This document shows positions 1 to 12,607 of a stretch of DNA of 64,000 nt, in pieces; within the stretch, counting starts at the first letter, position 1; each line of letters starts with the position of its first letter. Source of the stretch: Hirundichthys speculiger (taxonomy: Eukaryota; Chordata; Actinopteri; Beloniformes; Exocoetidae); assembly GCA_018398805.1 (NCBI GenBank), contig JAGFBZ010000172.1, positions 1,178,001 to 1,242,000 on the forward strand, read 5' to 3'. The position numbers were made by a program, and so were the translations under genes. Under the pieces are notes generated by a model that was not told where the DNA came from, did no database searches, and saw nothing but the letters and a program-made list of their open reading frames with translations.

Positions 1-1256
1 GCCAAAATAACTTTCATGCGAATGCCAGGATGCATAATCATCCCAGAAGAACATTGCATTATAACAAAGTGAGCAGTGTTGACTCGCAGTAGTCAGAATG
101 TAACTGCTGCAGTTGTGTCATTACCTCCACCACAGCTACATTTTCCATGCTTTTATTTTGTTTTTGTTTTTTTTTTAAACAGGGTAAAGCATAAACTAGC
201 AAGCTGGTTGAAGGCGAGCAAAAAACAAAAAACACAGGGTAAAAAAAATCATTTTGGAAAAAGATCAAATGATTTCAGGATGTTTTAATTCCAAAATGAT
301 ATGTCACAAAAAAAAAAAAAAAAGTGGACTTCTAATGCTGCACTCTTCAGTAAACATTACTGATAAAATTTCTGTCAAGGTTTTCTGTGATTCTTTTGGA
401 TGCAAACTGGGGTGTTTTTGTGGGATAAAATTAGGTGGTTTTGACTAATTTTTGCTTTTCATACATAAAATCATTTACTTCAATCATTCCACTTTTTTTA
501 TGAACATCAAAATGCATTTGTAGACGATGGGACAAGTAAAGATTTAAAATTGCTAATGAATTTAAAGGAGGCATTAACCAAAGACAGTTTTGGAAGATTA
601 AATTTGTAATTTGATTCCCGGCTATTTGATTAAAAGACATCATCAGTGAACCGAGTTTGACCCTCAAAACCTTGAATCAAAGTAAGTGAACTTCCTGTTT
701 CTTAGATCGCAGATGTTTTTCCATCCATCCAGAAGGCATCTTCAGTTCAGACTTAAAATGAGGAAACTGAGGTTGACTTTTCAAATGTGATTAACAGATA
801 TTATAGCTGTTTCAACAAAAACATGTTTTATTCTCAAGTTCTCATGTAAATAAATTACAATATCGTCTTTTGTTACAAAAATAAAACGGAACAACCAGTA
901 CAATGAATGTTGGAACTTTTTCCTGAAAATCCTAATTATCGTGTGTTGTCGTACAAATGCTTTAACAAAAGTGTTCAGTGACTGATTCCTCTCAGCTGTC
1001 GGCCAACTGGTCACCTGCTGTGATTGGACTGTACAGAGTAGCTGACACACAACAAGAGTCGGAAATGAAACAATGTGACTAACATCACAGAAATTAAGAG
1101 AAGTTAAAAATACACACATGTTCATGCAACAAAATGTGGGACAGGGTGCTTTCAACTCCATGAAAACTACAACCCGACTTAACAAACACCAAAAAAGCTA
1201 AAGGTAAAAAGCCTTCCAGTGTACCAATCGATGGAAACTAATTTCCCACAGTGATG
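1..1256. other. Intergenic stretch downstream of lsm4; no gene recognised
   Basis: AT-rich sequence with poly(A) and poly(T) runs. Open frames here are short and show no family motif or coding bias. It lies beyond the 3' end of lsm4. In human the neighbour on this side is PGPEP1, but none of its exons is recognisable here. Confidence 0.5.
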
Positions 1257-1262
1257 TTTATT
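1257..1262 (-). promoter_or_regulatory. lsm4: Probable lsm4 poly(A) signal
   Basis: AATAAA on the minus strand (read as tttatt on the plus strand), about 270 bases past the lsm4 stop codon, which gives a 3'UTR of ordinary length. A second AATAAA lies further on near 826-831, so a longer 3'UTR is possible. Confidence 0.5.
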
Positions 1263-1527
1263 ACAAAGAATGTTTTTGTTCATACAAAAAGGATGAGTCT
1301 GTCAGCTCTGAGTTGCACTTGGTTATTCTAAGAAAAAAAAAAAAAAAACTTAATACCAAATTCCAAATGCTAAAAACCAAAATTCAGTGCAAAGCACAGT
1401 TTCTCTTATACTTCCCCCAGTGTCATTCTGCAACAATCAGTCCTTCAAAAAAATCACAGCAGAAAGAAACAGCTGAGAGCTCATTTTATCTTTGTGTACT
1501 GAAGCAATAATCATGCAGCACATCATG

Positions 1528-4500
1528 TCAGTGCTGGTTTTTCATTCCCTGCGGTTTGCCTGGTTTCTTATCCTGCTGCTGCTGGCCCCGACCAGGGCCA
1601 GACATCCCTCTGCCACGGCCACCAAACACGCCTGACACAGAGGGAAAGAGGAGAAGACCATCAACTGTTTTGTGCAGCTAAACAAAAAAACATTACTATA
1701 CTAACTGAATAAATTAAAAACAAAACATAATTTAACACAATTTTTGCTATCAAACTGAAACACTTGTATATACATGACATCAGGCACAAAGACAGTTGTT
1801 GTCTCCTACCTCGGCCAGGCCCTCCTCTTCCTTTGCCCTGCTGTTTGTTCTGCTGGGCACCTCCACGCCCTCTGCCCTTTGACACAACCTCCTCCTTCAC
1901 CATGTCGATGATTTCATCAGGGATTCGCAGGTACTTAATAGTGCTTCCTCGAATGTAGCACTCTGGCATCCTCCAAAATTTATCTCCATCCTGCAACAGG
2001 GGAAGTAAATGTGCCAATGTATACCATCTGCTTGACCCTCTCATTCACTAAACATCCTTCCACAGAGAGGTCACGAAAAAATAAAAATGTCACTGGTACA
2101 CTGTCACAACACCAACACCAACATTTAGAACTTGTTTTCATGATGGCATGCTACATAGTAACAACAGCCGCCAAAACAGCACATACTGTATACTCTACTG
2201 TATGCAGTTTTGAAACTGGTGCTTGTTTGTAATGTACTGCTCTCCATGTAGCCAACTTAATCTGGAAAACTACCAACTTCAGTACAATCTTTAAACATGA
2301 ACATGTCAGATGCAAAAACATCACAAAGCATAAACTCTGAAATGAACAAATGCACTGATGAAGGTGCAGTGAGTCTGTCAGGAGCATTGGAAAAACGCAA
2401 ATCACCTAAATAGTCTGTGGAAGAGACCAAAATTACAACAAAATTCAATACATCAAACCAGGTTGTAGAAGAGCTGTTTCCTACAGTGTTGTGTTTGGAA
2501 ACCCCTAGTTCAGAGGCCTGAATAAAAAAAAAAACTATGAGCAGTACAATTTGTTGGACTTGCTCTTTCTTTCTCTTAAACATTGAAGTATTTCCAGCGG
2601 CCCAGTTCACAGTTATTTCACCATCACTTCTCTGCACAATAATATATAAGTACAACAAATTACCAAACCGATTTCAACTATCTACCTACCTGATTGCGAT
2701 TGACTGTTTAAAAGAACATATTTACTTAGTAAACGTTGCTGATTGCTTTGTCTCCGGCTTAAACTGTTTTTTTTTTACATGAAGTTGTTACTGTTGGCAT
2801 TTATCACTTTGGGCTCTCTCCAGCTCTTCATACTTTGCTCTTTTTCTTATTTTATGCTTGTGTCAAACAGACACATTAAAACTTCTGTAAGGATAACACT
2901 GCTGACATTTTCTAGTGTGTTGTCCCCAAGTGCAGAAGAATGTAACAATCAACCAGCCAGAGGGCTGATATCCACCATCAGGTTCATATTTCAAATATTT
3001 ATTTCTTTAGAATAAGAGCAACTCGGAGACATTCACAGTAGGCTGTTAAATTAGACCAAAATTTTACATTTTATTGTTATATAGTAACAGGTTAGACTTT
3101 AATGACTCTTCCTCACTTGCATCCAATGCTCAACCATAAAATATACCACTAGTATGAAAGTTGGACTATATAAAAATAGACCAAAATACTCCTTTACTTG
3201 TTTGTTTGTTTTTTTTAATCTGAGCTAAAGAGCACATTGTAAATGTTAAATCAACAAGAAATTGGGTTTATGCTTATATACCTTTACTGGAGCTATGATT
3301 AACAAGTTGTCAGGTGAGTAGGTGGTCTTTCAATATGACCCAGGACATCTTTGTATTAACAGTGTTATAGGAATGCAACTAGATCTCTGTCAGATCATCT
3401 CCAGATAGGGCATTACCCTTTGGAGTGACCAGTAAAGGATTTATGCATTTACACTGTTAAAATCTGAATACCTGTACAACAAAGAAGGCATATCAGTCAC
3501 AGAGAACATTGATCACTGATCAAAGGACTTTATCTATGACTTAAGTGTCCACACTGTAGTAAGAGCAGATCAGCTTTACCCTGGAGGTGCAGATGACTTC
3601 TCTGAGGTTGATGTTCATCCAGTTATCACAGCTGACCAAGGTGACCGTTGTACGTCTCTCCATTCTTCAGCTCCACCAACTGAGGTGTGAAATGTCAATA
3701 CCAAGGTTAAGTTTCAATTTAGTCTTATTGCAAACCACAAAAAGAAGAAAATTACAAACTACTCAAATTACAGGGTGCAATACAAGCTACAGCAAATTAA
3801 ACTCCAGTCAATGAAAGTGGTGAGATTCAGCCAAGACTGAAATAATTTGTCAACAGCCACTTTCATACAGTGATTGGACTATGAAGAAATGTCGATGATC
3901 CCCTCTTCTCGCAATATTACAGCACACTCCATCAAGGATGGAGGTGCGAGCTTCAAAAGGAGAGAAATGTTGGATTGGTTTGAGCTGGTGAGTGCTCCTC
4001 CAGGTTGCTAAGCAGGGTAGCAGGGTTCGCCCAGAAGTGAAGTGGCAAAGTTCGAATTGCAGCCTGTCTAGCCATTCTCCAACAATTGTGGTTTAACCTG
4101 ATGTTCCTTTAATCATCTGAACTGTCAGCTCTCAGTCAGCCCACTGTGTTGGGTTTCACAGTACCCATGGATGGACCAATTTCATCCTCTGCAGGAATTT
4201 ACAGCCACCCTCATGTCCCTGTTACACCATTCTGCAATGCCAGTTCACGCAAAACTTATTTGGTGGTACACATGTGGAGCTCAGCTCCACCTCTTGTACC
4301 AGTCACACAACCCAGAGGGGAATCTACAGTACGCACTACAGAGGCAGAAAGAACTGGCAGTGTGAATGGAGTTAAAGAAACGATCGGCAGCAGAAATCTA
4401 GGAAACTAATTTGTACTAAATTTTATGTCACTCATTATAATGAACTTTTAAATGTATGAAGTTGCTGCGTCTAAAAAGCTCAGTAAGTGCAGTCTCCTCA

Positions 4501-5062
4501 CCATTGGATGGTTCTGGGCGGTCTTCAGCAGAGACAGAGGAAGCTGAAAAATGACAGAAACAAGTATTCTGTTAGCACAGTAAAAATAATAAGTATTTAA
4601 ACCTAGTTCTCACAAAGAGCAAAACTACATCAAGTAGCTGGGTGCACTGGAGGAATAACCAAATCATACGTATCTTATTTCAGTGTCTGGTATAAACCCA
4701 AGGCAGCTATTAATCTGAGCTTTTTCAGGTGTTTTAAAGTTTGTACCATTTACGAAAGGACTCATAAATTACCCCTGCGACAAGCCACCAGTTATTAATG
4801 AAACAGGGTGGTATTTAAACGATTCATATGGACATATAAGGTCTCTAGAAGCGTGTTACAAACACTATACATCCGCACACTTTTCAATACAACAAATGAT
4901 ACTAAATGTAGCTACAACTGCTAGCATCAGTTAGCCAACAGTGTTAACTATTCTCGGCGCTGCGATATTGTTAACGCTGTTATCGTTGCCCGAATACAAG
5001 GTTTGATACTAAAAATGATTAAACTATCAAATGCTTTCACATGGGCTTCGGTTACTTACCAT
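1528..5062 (-). CDS. lsm4: LSM4, U6 snRNA-associated Sm-like protein (5 coding exons)
   Basis: Coding exons on the minus strand are 5060-5062 (ATG only), 4502-4543, 3580-3679, 1810-1990 and 1528-1631, all with GT donors and AG acceptors. LSm4 is a subunit of the LSm2-8 ring, which binds the U6 snRNA 3' end in the nucleus, and of the LSm1-7 ring, which acts in cytoplasmic mRNA decapping. Exon 2 encodes [14 protein letters not shown], and exon 3 the Sm1 half with the CDNWMN core. Exon 4 encodes the Sm2 motif ([15 protein letters not shown], residues about 61-75) and the start of the RG-rich tail (GRGRGG). Exon 5 encodes the end, [16 protein letters not shown] to MKNQH. The corrected length would be 142 residues, against 139 in human. 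As printed, exon 3 carries one extra base and the frame breaks after about residue 28. All other exons are intact, so an assembly error or polymorphism is more likely than a dead gene. The identity is certain. Confidence 0.96.
3580..3679 (-). CDS. lsm4: lsm4 coding exon 3, with an apparent +1 frameshift
   Basis: The exon is bounded by a CAG acceptor at 3680-3682 and a GTAAAG donor at 3574-3579. It reads [14 protein letters not shown] in frame, then gives G-Q-L-stop. In the next frame it resumes as [18 protein letters not shown]. The exon is 100 bp long, whereas the 33 codons expected from the family need 99. The extra base is one of the two A's at 3638-3639 on the plus strand (CACCTTGGTC where CACCTGGTC is expected). 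The break falls inside the Sm1 motif, so the literal sequence would give a protein of about 30 residues without the Sm fold. Confidence 0.9.
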
Positions 5063-5202
5063 TTTGATGAAATGTCGTCTTTTTTATTGCTTCTTACGTA
5101 CACTAAAGCGACACGGGTTTTCCCACCTATTCGTCTTCTTCTTCTAGTGACTGCGGGGCTCAATTATTTCTGTATTTTACTCCATGCTGCCCCCTGCTGT
5201 CC
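5063..5202 (-). promoter_or_regulatory. lsm4: lsm4 5'UTR and proximal promoter, with CTCF-like motif
   Basis: The start codon is alone in exon 1 and is followed at once by a GTAAGT donor. The 140 bases upstream have no TATA box and include a pyrimidine-rich stretch near 5130-5148. At 5185-5202 the minus strand reads ACAGCAGGGGGCAG, which differs from the vertebrate CTCF core (CCASYAGRKGGCRS) at the first base only. The transcription start cannot be placed from sequence. Confidence 0.5.
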
Positions 5203-5479
5203 AAAGTGCGCCTACCTAAACATTTCTGGTAGTCTTTTGTTCACCCTAACAAAGTTGTTTTGTCTATACGGTCTGCATCGTTGAGTATCAGAGTAGTAGT
5301 GTGCTGAAATTGAGTGTGACAGTTCCACTTGTTTGTTAATTTGGTGCAACTGTAACAAAACAATGTAGCTGAGTGGAGTTTTCACAGTTCCTTCCATACT
5401 GGTAATATTGTATGATAAGAGATTATATGTCATATTTATCTCCTAACTTTACTCTAATACCCTCAGGTATGCCTTTGAC

Positions 5480-5712
5480 CAAGACAAATTGTTATTTCAA
5501 GTCGTTCATTCTGTCTGCAATCAGACTGCACAATTTGTTTGGCTTTGTGCTGTATGATGGGCATGAAACTGAGGCAGCATAGTTCTGTATATCTGTTGGT
5601 ATTGTGCTTATTTGTGTTATGTTTGTGCCTGTAGAAATTGCAGGTACTGCAAGGTACTGTTGCTGAAAATAATTCCCTTCAAAGGACCAATAAAGTTTTC
5701 TGAATCTGAATG
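5480..5712 (+). repeat. Probable non-LTR retrotransposon 3' tail
   Basis: It ends in AATTCCCTT...GGACCAATAAAGT followed by two copies of a TCTGAATC-like unit. That arrangement, with a conserved end, an internal AATAAA and short tandem repeats, is typical of LINE/SINE 3' tails common in fish genomes. The upstream limit is a guess; the family is not assigned. Confidence 0.4.
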
Positions 5713-6481
5713 CAGTCAGTTTTATTTTATGTCATCTCCGTCTGGGGTTCTCATTTCAAATTTAGGATTTTTATTATGTCTTTTTTTTTCTTTTCTTTTT
5801 TTTAGGTTAAAGGTGAATCTATGTGTCAAAGAAATGCTAATATTTAGATGCATAAAAGAGGTATAAGAGCTTTTCTTCCATAAAATCAGCACAAATATTT
5901 CTCACAAAGAAGTGGTCTTTTTTCTCCCACAAAAGATATTTTGACTTTTTTCCATCAAATGCAGAAAATAAAAAATAATATTAAAGATTGCCCCACTATA
6001 TTTAAGAGTAGCAATGAGCAATTACAGATAATGGCAAAGAGGTAAATGTAAGAAATGAGGTTCATAAGACTTGTAAAAATGTAACAGATATTTAGTGTAC
6101 ACAGTTAAGAGACTGCAATACAATAAAGCGATGAATGGAGAGCTTATTTAGCCTACTCCAATTTATATTTAGCAAAAAACTAACAGGCTGTCACACATTC
6201 TTACAAGACAATCCAAATAATTTGTTTATTTATCTTTTAGCTGACAAATAAGCAGGTGGAGATTGTCTTGAATAGAGCACACAATGATCCATAAAAGCCC
6301 TTGGACTGTATGGATCATTGTATACATAAAGTTTCTACTACCTTTCTATGTACCTGTCTACAAATTTGTGAATTTGAATAAACAAATGGTCTGTTGTTCA
6401 ACCTTCTTTTTGTTTGTTTTTTTTAAACAGAAATCATAGATGTTTTTGACCTGAACACTTTCTAAAAGATCCATATGAAAA

Positions 6482-6602
6482 ATCCATCCATCCATTGTCT
6501 ATACACGCCTATTCCTATTTAGGGTCACAGGGATCTGATGGAGTGCATCCCAGCTCTCCGTGGGTGAAAGGGACAGATTACCAGTCCTTTGCGGGGCAAT
6601 TT
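6482..6602 (-). repeat. Dispersed retroelement tail with TCCA repeats (minus orientation)
   Basis: On the plus strand it starts with three TCCA units, then agggtcaca, cccagctct and ccagtcctttgcgggg. Read on the minus strand this is the common fish pattern of a conserved tail (GACTGG, AGAGCTGGGA, TGACCCTAAAT) ending in TGGA repeats. Forward copies of the same pattern lie at 19720-19808 and 48255-48400. Confidence 0.55.
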
Positions 6603-6807
6603 GAAAAATCAAATCAGGGAAAACAGAATTCCTTCACAGTAAAGTAACCGTAAAACAGAGGATTTTTCAAATTAATGTAATGTTCATAAAAATGGAAATG
6701 ATATGCTCACAATGTTCAGCTAAATTATCTTAAGTCTCAGAAAAAAATAGCACATGTATTCCTTCAAAAGATGTGACTCCCTAATATACAGTCCTCATCA
6801 CCTGTGG

Positions 6808-6821
6808 CCAATAGGTGGCGA
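6808..6821 (+). promoter_or_regulatory. CTCF-like motif
   Basis: CCAATAGGTGGCGA matches 12 of 14 positions of the CTCF core CCASYAGRKGGCRS. It stands alone, 1.7 kb upstream of lsm4. A motif match alone is weak evidence of binding. Confidence 0.25.
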
Positions 6822-9767
6822 TATTTGAACATTTAAAGTGCTGTTTCTCTTTTAAACGCAATTCTCTATCAATGATCCACACTACAGTTAAAATTCATCA
6901 ATAGGCCTTTTGTTTTATCTATTTATTTTTTTTTAATTTTGGAGTTTTTTTTCACTGCAGGAAATGCAGAGGAACATTTATGATGGGTTTACAGGCCAGT
7001 TTGTCGTCAACGTGTCCTGGGGCATGAAAAGGAACTTAGCCATTGTTAATGTCAGTCAGTGCATCTATGACAAAATTAGTTGGAAAAGGCGTGCCCACGC
7101 ATGTGTGTTAATAGCCAGGAGACTTCCAGCTCTGCTGAGACAATAGCAATGACTTTCACCACAGACCAACAACCTCATATTCAAAGTGCTCTTTTATCAA
7201 GCTGCTTTCACTTCTTCTATTTTTCTACAGTGACGTGACTATGATATAAAAATAGTACACCTTTTTTTTGTTTGTTTAAACAAAACTCAGTTTTAAATTT
7301 CATTTTATTTGGTACAGCCATCTGCAATGTGTGTGTGGGTAGCTGATGAACAAGAGAAAGTCTTTTTTTGGGGGGGGCTTTGAAAGGTTACCTGAGAATA
7401 TGACTAGAGGGAAGATAAATCTTTCAAATGTCAGTAAATACAGGGAAAGAAAATGCTTTGAGAAAACAAACAAACAGGTAAAATGCCCCAAAGTTCTATT
7501 TCAGTTCTGCAGAATATGAACATTTATACTTGGAGTACATTTAAGGCTATTTTTTAAATGCTTGCATGTGCATCCAAGATGGCAATTAAAAGAGAGGAAA
7601 ATTATATAATTTTCCGGAGCCTCTGAAGTCAGTGCTCAGGACACATGTTAAATCATGTCGTCACATCGCTGGGCTGGACCGTTAATCGTGTTAAAGGCTT
7701 GGACTGTACGTGTCTGTGTTGGTTTTGGGGGGCTAATATCAGTGGTGGGCTGCTGAGCTTCCCTCCTCCTCCTCCTCCTCTTCCTCTATACCACCCACAC
7801 ATCTCTTCCACATAGACATGCTGCTGCAGTTGGCAGCCAATCGCCACCCATCTCCCTTTCTATTGCTTTTACCTGCGTCACTCTGCATGTGTTGCCATGG
7901 CGATCACTGTTGCTCCCCCCACAGTTTGTATCTCTGCTCTGCCAGTATGAGGATGGAGCCGACTCCTCGCTAGTGATGCAGACAGCCTGCAGACGTCATC
8001 GCTTCCCTCTGGAAGAAGGCCTATTTTTACCAGTGGGCACAAAGTATACCAAGCTGCTGAACACATTTATGGGAGCCCATTTAATCCTTGCCTGCCAGGA
8101 AACATCTCTTCACATCCTCTGCACCACTCTCTCCGTCCATTTCTCAGAAATGCTGTTCTTCTCAGGCATTTGTCTGTGATATTTTACCACCAAAGGGAGA
8201 TATCAACCCCTAAAGGAAGGTCAGAGGTCTCTATTGATAAAGGAGTAAAGTTTTTTTTTGTTTTTTTTTTTTCCTGTGGCAGAATTCAGCTGAAGGCTTG
8301 TCAGCCTGCACTGCTTGGAAGGATAAGGAGGAAGGAAGTCAGAATGGCAACACCCACAGGATAAAGACTGGTCATTTAGAAATCACGAAGCAGTGCATAT
8401 TACAATGTGGTACTTTGGGGATAAAGAATTGACATATTGCAAGGTGAAAAAATAAGGAAATACTGTCAGAAGTCAGGAAAATGCTGGATACATAATAAAC
8501 TTCCTGGACCCCTTGAAAGTTTTTTAATCCTATACTGAATAGGATTAAAACTGATCTGGCTGCAGATTATTAGTCTATCACTCATTAGTAATAGTTATGG
8601 TGCAGTGGACCAGTTAATGACAAGATAGGATTTTTTATGTAATCCATACATCAAATTACATTACAGCTAAAACTTTTTGTTGTTGTTAAACTGATATATC
8701 TGAGTGACAGACTAGGATTTTAGCAAATTGTGGCTACTGAGTTGTGTTAAAATTAAAATCAGGTAAGCATATCGTGTAATGTGTTGATCTGAAAAGTTTC
8801 TCACGTCACACTGTCATGTAAAGCAGTGGAAACACTCAGCTGGTAGTATTTAACAGTCACATCAAATGCGTCATATGACTGCTGTTTTTTAACTGTGAGT
8901 CAATGTGAAGTTGGGGCGTACATGAGGATCTCCAGGGTGATCTCCACTGTGAGCGTTGCGTGTTAAGACACGGCGTGATGAGCACTCTGGAATGCTGGGT
9001 AACAAGTGGAATGAATCCACTTCAGAGATAACTGAGCAACATGTGATAGATCTGTGGTTTGTACTTAAACCACAGAGATCAATTTGAATGAGCAGAGCAG
9101 ATCAGGACACTTTGAAGGTCTTAATACAAATAAGCATTAAATTCATGTTTCAAGCTAATGGAGCTCAACAGATATGACACGTGCCCCATTATGCTGCCTT
9201 CCTTGCAGCTGGTTTCGCCTGCAATCACTGATGTAACTTAATATAGTAAAAGCATGAAAGCATTTCCTCGAGTAGCTCACTTAATAAGATCTTCGGTCTT
9301 AATCTTATTCAACAATACTGCACCACTTGAATGTTAGGTGTGTGATGTTGTTTTTATTATTCTTATTTCCCTTCCAGCTGTCACCTTTCTTTCTGGGCTG
9401 AAATCTGCTGTTTCATCAGTAGCTATGGTGTTGTGACCATGTGACTCCTTTTGGTCGTAGTGTTGATGTTTGATGATTGGATCAAACTATTAATGACTGA
9501 TTAATTAAGCCCTGCGGTGGAGTGCTGACCCATGTACGTAGTACCCTGCCTCTGGCCAGGTGACAGCTGGGACGCTCCTCAAAGAGGGTTGAAGCAGCTC
9601 TAGAAAAGTCTTTTTCTCACTTCACCTCACTTTAAAGCAGACGGATAACATTTTGGGATGTTTTCTTGGAAAAACCAATTCTCACTGTAAATGCAGGAGT
9701 TAGCCATCCTGATCGACAGAAAAATCATCATACAATACATGAAATACAGGTCTTTGTGTGTTTGTGT

Positions 9768-10016
9768 GAGTCCCACTAAGCTGCTCCACTGGGCCTGGTG
9801 ACGTAGTTTCAAACTGTGGGCGAAGTTCCACAATAACGAAGGTTGTAGGAACCCCGTGTTTGAGAGAGCCACGTAAATGTCTTGATCTGCATCAAACGCA
9901 ACTGTGCATGCTCAAACAGAAGCTGACAACTTCAAACTCTTAACCACAAGAACAAAAGGACCAGAAGAACAGACACACAGCCCTTCACTGTTTTACACTA
10001 TTAGTTGTAGAAAACA
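9768..10016 (+). repeat. Inverted duplicate, copy 1
   Basis: The core 9768-9858 (91 bp) matches the reverse complement of 13997-14087 at 84 of 91 positions with no gaps. Two further blocks match in the same order: 9932-9951 (AAACTCTTAACCACAAGAAC) and 10005-10016 (TTGTAGAAAACA). It has no coding frame of note. It may be a transposon family or large terminal inverted repeats of a composite element. Confidence 0.75.
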
Positions 10017-11120
10017 GGCAGGTGCATCCAGTGTTTAATGAACGTGTTTTTCTTTTAACACTCTCCGCTGTATGTGCAGGTTGGGTGACCTCAACTTTGT
10101 GACACCAGAGGTGATTCTCTGCAGACTGAAAGCAGTGATGGCTAATTTAATTCAGCATGAATGTTGGAAAACATATTAAAAAAAAAAAACGTCTAATGGA
10201 CACACGAGGTTGAAAACTTGATTTTTATTAAAGGGAGACATTAAATTAGGAGTGTCCTCATCTCAAATTACTCTTTAACGGTGATTGAATGATATGACCA
10301 TAGAAATATAACATTATCAAATAAAGATAAATGAGTGGTAACCCTCCTTTTATCTTATCTTTTTTTTCCCTCAACATTAGGTTTAACTATACATTTTCTT
10401 TGGCCATAATATAATAACATAATATAATATAGTTATTTTAGCAATATACCCTATAGATCTAAAGTTTTATCTTCCCATAGGTCAAAGGGCCACACATTGT
10501 TAAAGTTAATATAAAGTCACCTTTCTATCATATTGCTTAAAATATATTACAAATGGGCATTAAGTCCATTTGTAGTGGAAGATATTTTCAGGGCCTCTGC
10601 TTCTTTACACAGCAGTTAAAAGTCTAACACCATCTGTACTTTTTGAAGGCTCTTGGCTTCTGCTATCTTGGTATATCAAGCATACAGTTGATGAATTAAA
10701 ACTTGTAACAAATAGTGTTTAAAGACATATCTTTCTGAGCCAACAATTTTCTCTTTCTTGAAACATTAATTATTAGTCTAATATGACTATCACCGCTGAC
10801 CTCATTGAAGTGAAGCTAGTGGAGGAAAATTTTAGTGCAATCCAAGTGTAGACAATGCTCTCTGCTGTAGTTTTTTTATTTTCAAAAATAGTTTTGTGGT
10901 TGTTGTTTTCATTTATGGAGGGCTAGATTGAAATGGTCCAGGAGTCAGTTTTAGCCAATTAGGAAGCAATATTTGAAATGAGGATTTCTAGAGAGATTTG
11001 ATCAGAATGAATATAAAATAATATTAATTAGCATCACAGGGTTAGCATAAACTAAGCCACCCAAGCTAAAATAGTTAACTAGCAGTGACTGAAATTAGGT
11101 GGGTGTGTTCCAGCTGCCTC

Positions 11121-11876
11121 TCAGACCTGCTTAAGCTGTGCACCATTCATTTTATCCATTTTCAATTGACAATCAAAAATCAAAAGATGAAAAAGTGACC
11201 AATTATTTGTTTTCAAAATGGATACCAAAAGACAAAAAGAAATTGTTCCACCTGTCAAAAGTGTGGACAATGTAGTGAAACCATGGCAGCACTGGAACCA
11301 CGCACCAGTTTGATCAGAGACTGTGGTTTTTACATGTTGGTGCACACCCTGGTGCGGTCTCAGTGCACACCAAATTACATCATATAATTGTTCACTTAGT
11401 TTGGTTTGTGTTCACATATTGCTTTCACTGTGGCACATATGCGCACCACAAGTCATGTGACAACAGTTAGTGCTGTCATTGGTCAGTAGCAGTCTTGGCA
11501 GAGGATCGTGTTTCCATGACAGCCGGCCTAAACAAAGAGTTGAAAAGCATGAAGACACCGCTCTCATGACCAAAACTCCTTTGGGTCGACCTAAATAGGT
11601 GAACTGCAAAAATGGGACACATTCAGAAATTTCCCGCGCGCTGCTGGAGATGGATGTCCTGCAGTGCTTGGAAATGAGCATCAGAAGATTCTGTGAGAAG
11701 ATCTGAAGAGGCAAAGACATTTGTGATGTCTTCATCCTTCAGAGTTATGTGTTTTGTTCCACTAAACAACATATAATAGTCCATGGCTGATGGATCATAG
11801 ATGGTTGGATGGACGTAGATCATGGCTGCTAGAAAACTGACATTAAAGGTCTCCTTCCACAACAAAGCCATTTAAT
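11121..11876 (-). repeat. Possible decayed mobile element
   Basis: Minus-strand open stretches at 11623-11871 and 11412-11735 are short, overlap in different frames and carry no domain I can name. The layout, with adjacent broken frames in otherwise noncoding DNA next to other repeats, suggests transposon debris. I cannot assign a family. Confidence 0.2.
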
Positions 11877-11954
11877 ACTCTTTTTTTTTTTTAAAAAATT
11901 AACATAGGTCAGGGGGGTTGTCCAGTCCTTCGTATACAATCTATGGCTCCAGCC

Positions 11955-12031
11955 CTTTTCATTTCATTTCATTTCATTTTATTAATTAATTCTAGACATG
12001 TCTAGGCAATCTCTTAAAGCATGACAATTTT

Positions 12032-12107
<76 letters not shown>

Positions 12108-12200
12108 GCATAACGCAAATCTCGTTTAACATGTCTGAAAAGGGGTAGGAAGAAGCAAAATTTATTTCATCCTACCCCTTCTCCAATGTTCCATGATTAC
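11955..12200 (+). repeat. Repeat remnant with a TTCAT array and a hairpin
   Basis: It begins with four TTCAT units. At 12138-12180 it contains an inverted repeat: AAGGGGTAGG pairs with CCTACCCCTT around an A/T-rich centre. Such a hairpin near the 3' end is familiar from fish LINE 3'UTRs. A CA/TA microsatellite interrupts it. Confidence 0.4.
12037..12108. repeat. Microsatellite (CA)n then (TA)n
   Basis: About 14 CA units followed by about 20 TA units with one phase break, seen directly. Confidence 0.95.
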
Positions 12201-12340
12201 CCTTAAAGTTTATCTGGTTTTTGAGGCCTAAAGCCTGGTTTATGCTCAGAAATCAGGTCGTCTGCGTGTGTGACGCAGATAATGCAGATTTGCCCCCCCA
12301 CCCTCTGCAGACACTCTGGTGCACCTCCCCAAATGTGTAG

Positions 12341-12607
12341 GTGACCGCAGACAGTGCCGCAGAGTGTCGAAGGGAGGAGATAAAGGAGGCCTCTGATTGG
12401 TCAATTCTACATCCGCGTAGAAAAGAGCGCATCATTGAAGAAATGAGGAAGTACTCACATCTGTACAATTCTCATTCTTCGCACTACAAAGACAGCACAT
12501 ATTCTAGTAAATCATGGAGGGAGATTGCGATGAATGTGGGTCTAGATACGGCCAAGACGGTGAGGAAGTGGAAAAACGCAAGAGATAAGTTTAGTAAGTT
12601 TAGCTAG
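12341..12607 (+). pseudogene. MADF/Myb-SANT-like coding remnant, probably from a DNA transposon
   Basis: An 88-codon open stretch reads ERIIEEMRKYSHLYN ... SSKSWREIAMNVGLD ... VRKWKNARDKFSK. The spacing of the aromatic residues, the SWREIA block and the KxWKxxRDKF block is that of a MADF domain (Myb/SANT-like DNA-binding fold). In fish such domains often come from the second protein of PIF/Harbinger transposons. The frame stops right after RDKFSKFS and no transposase follows. Flanking sequence is repeat-like (GCCTGGTTTATGCTCAG at about 12233). I read it as a transposon fragment rather than a host gene, but an unannotated exon is not excluded. Confidence 0.45.

Noticed and set aside
4000..4080. 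tRNA-like stretch with AGTTCGAATTGC
   Set aside because: The B-box resemblance is partial, and no A box, acceptor stem or anticodon arm can be folded around it.
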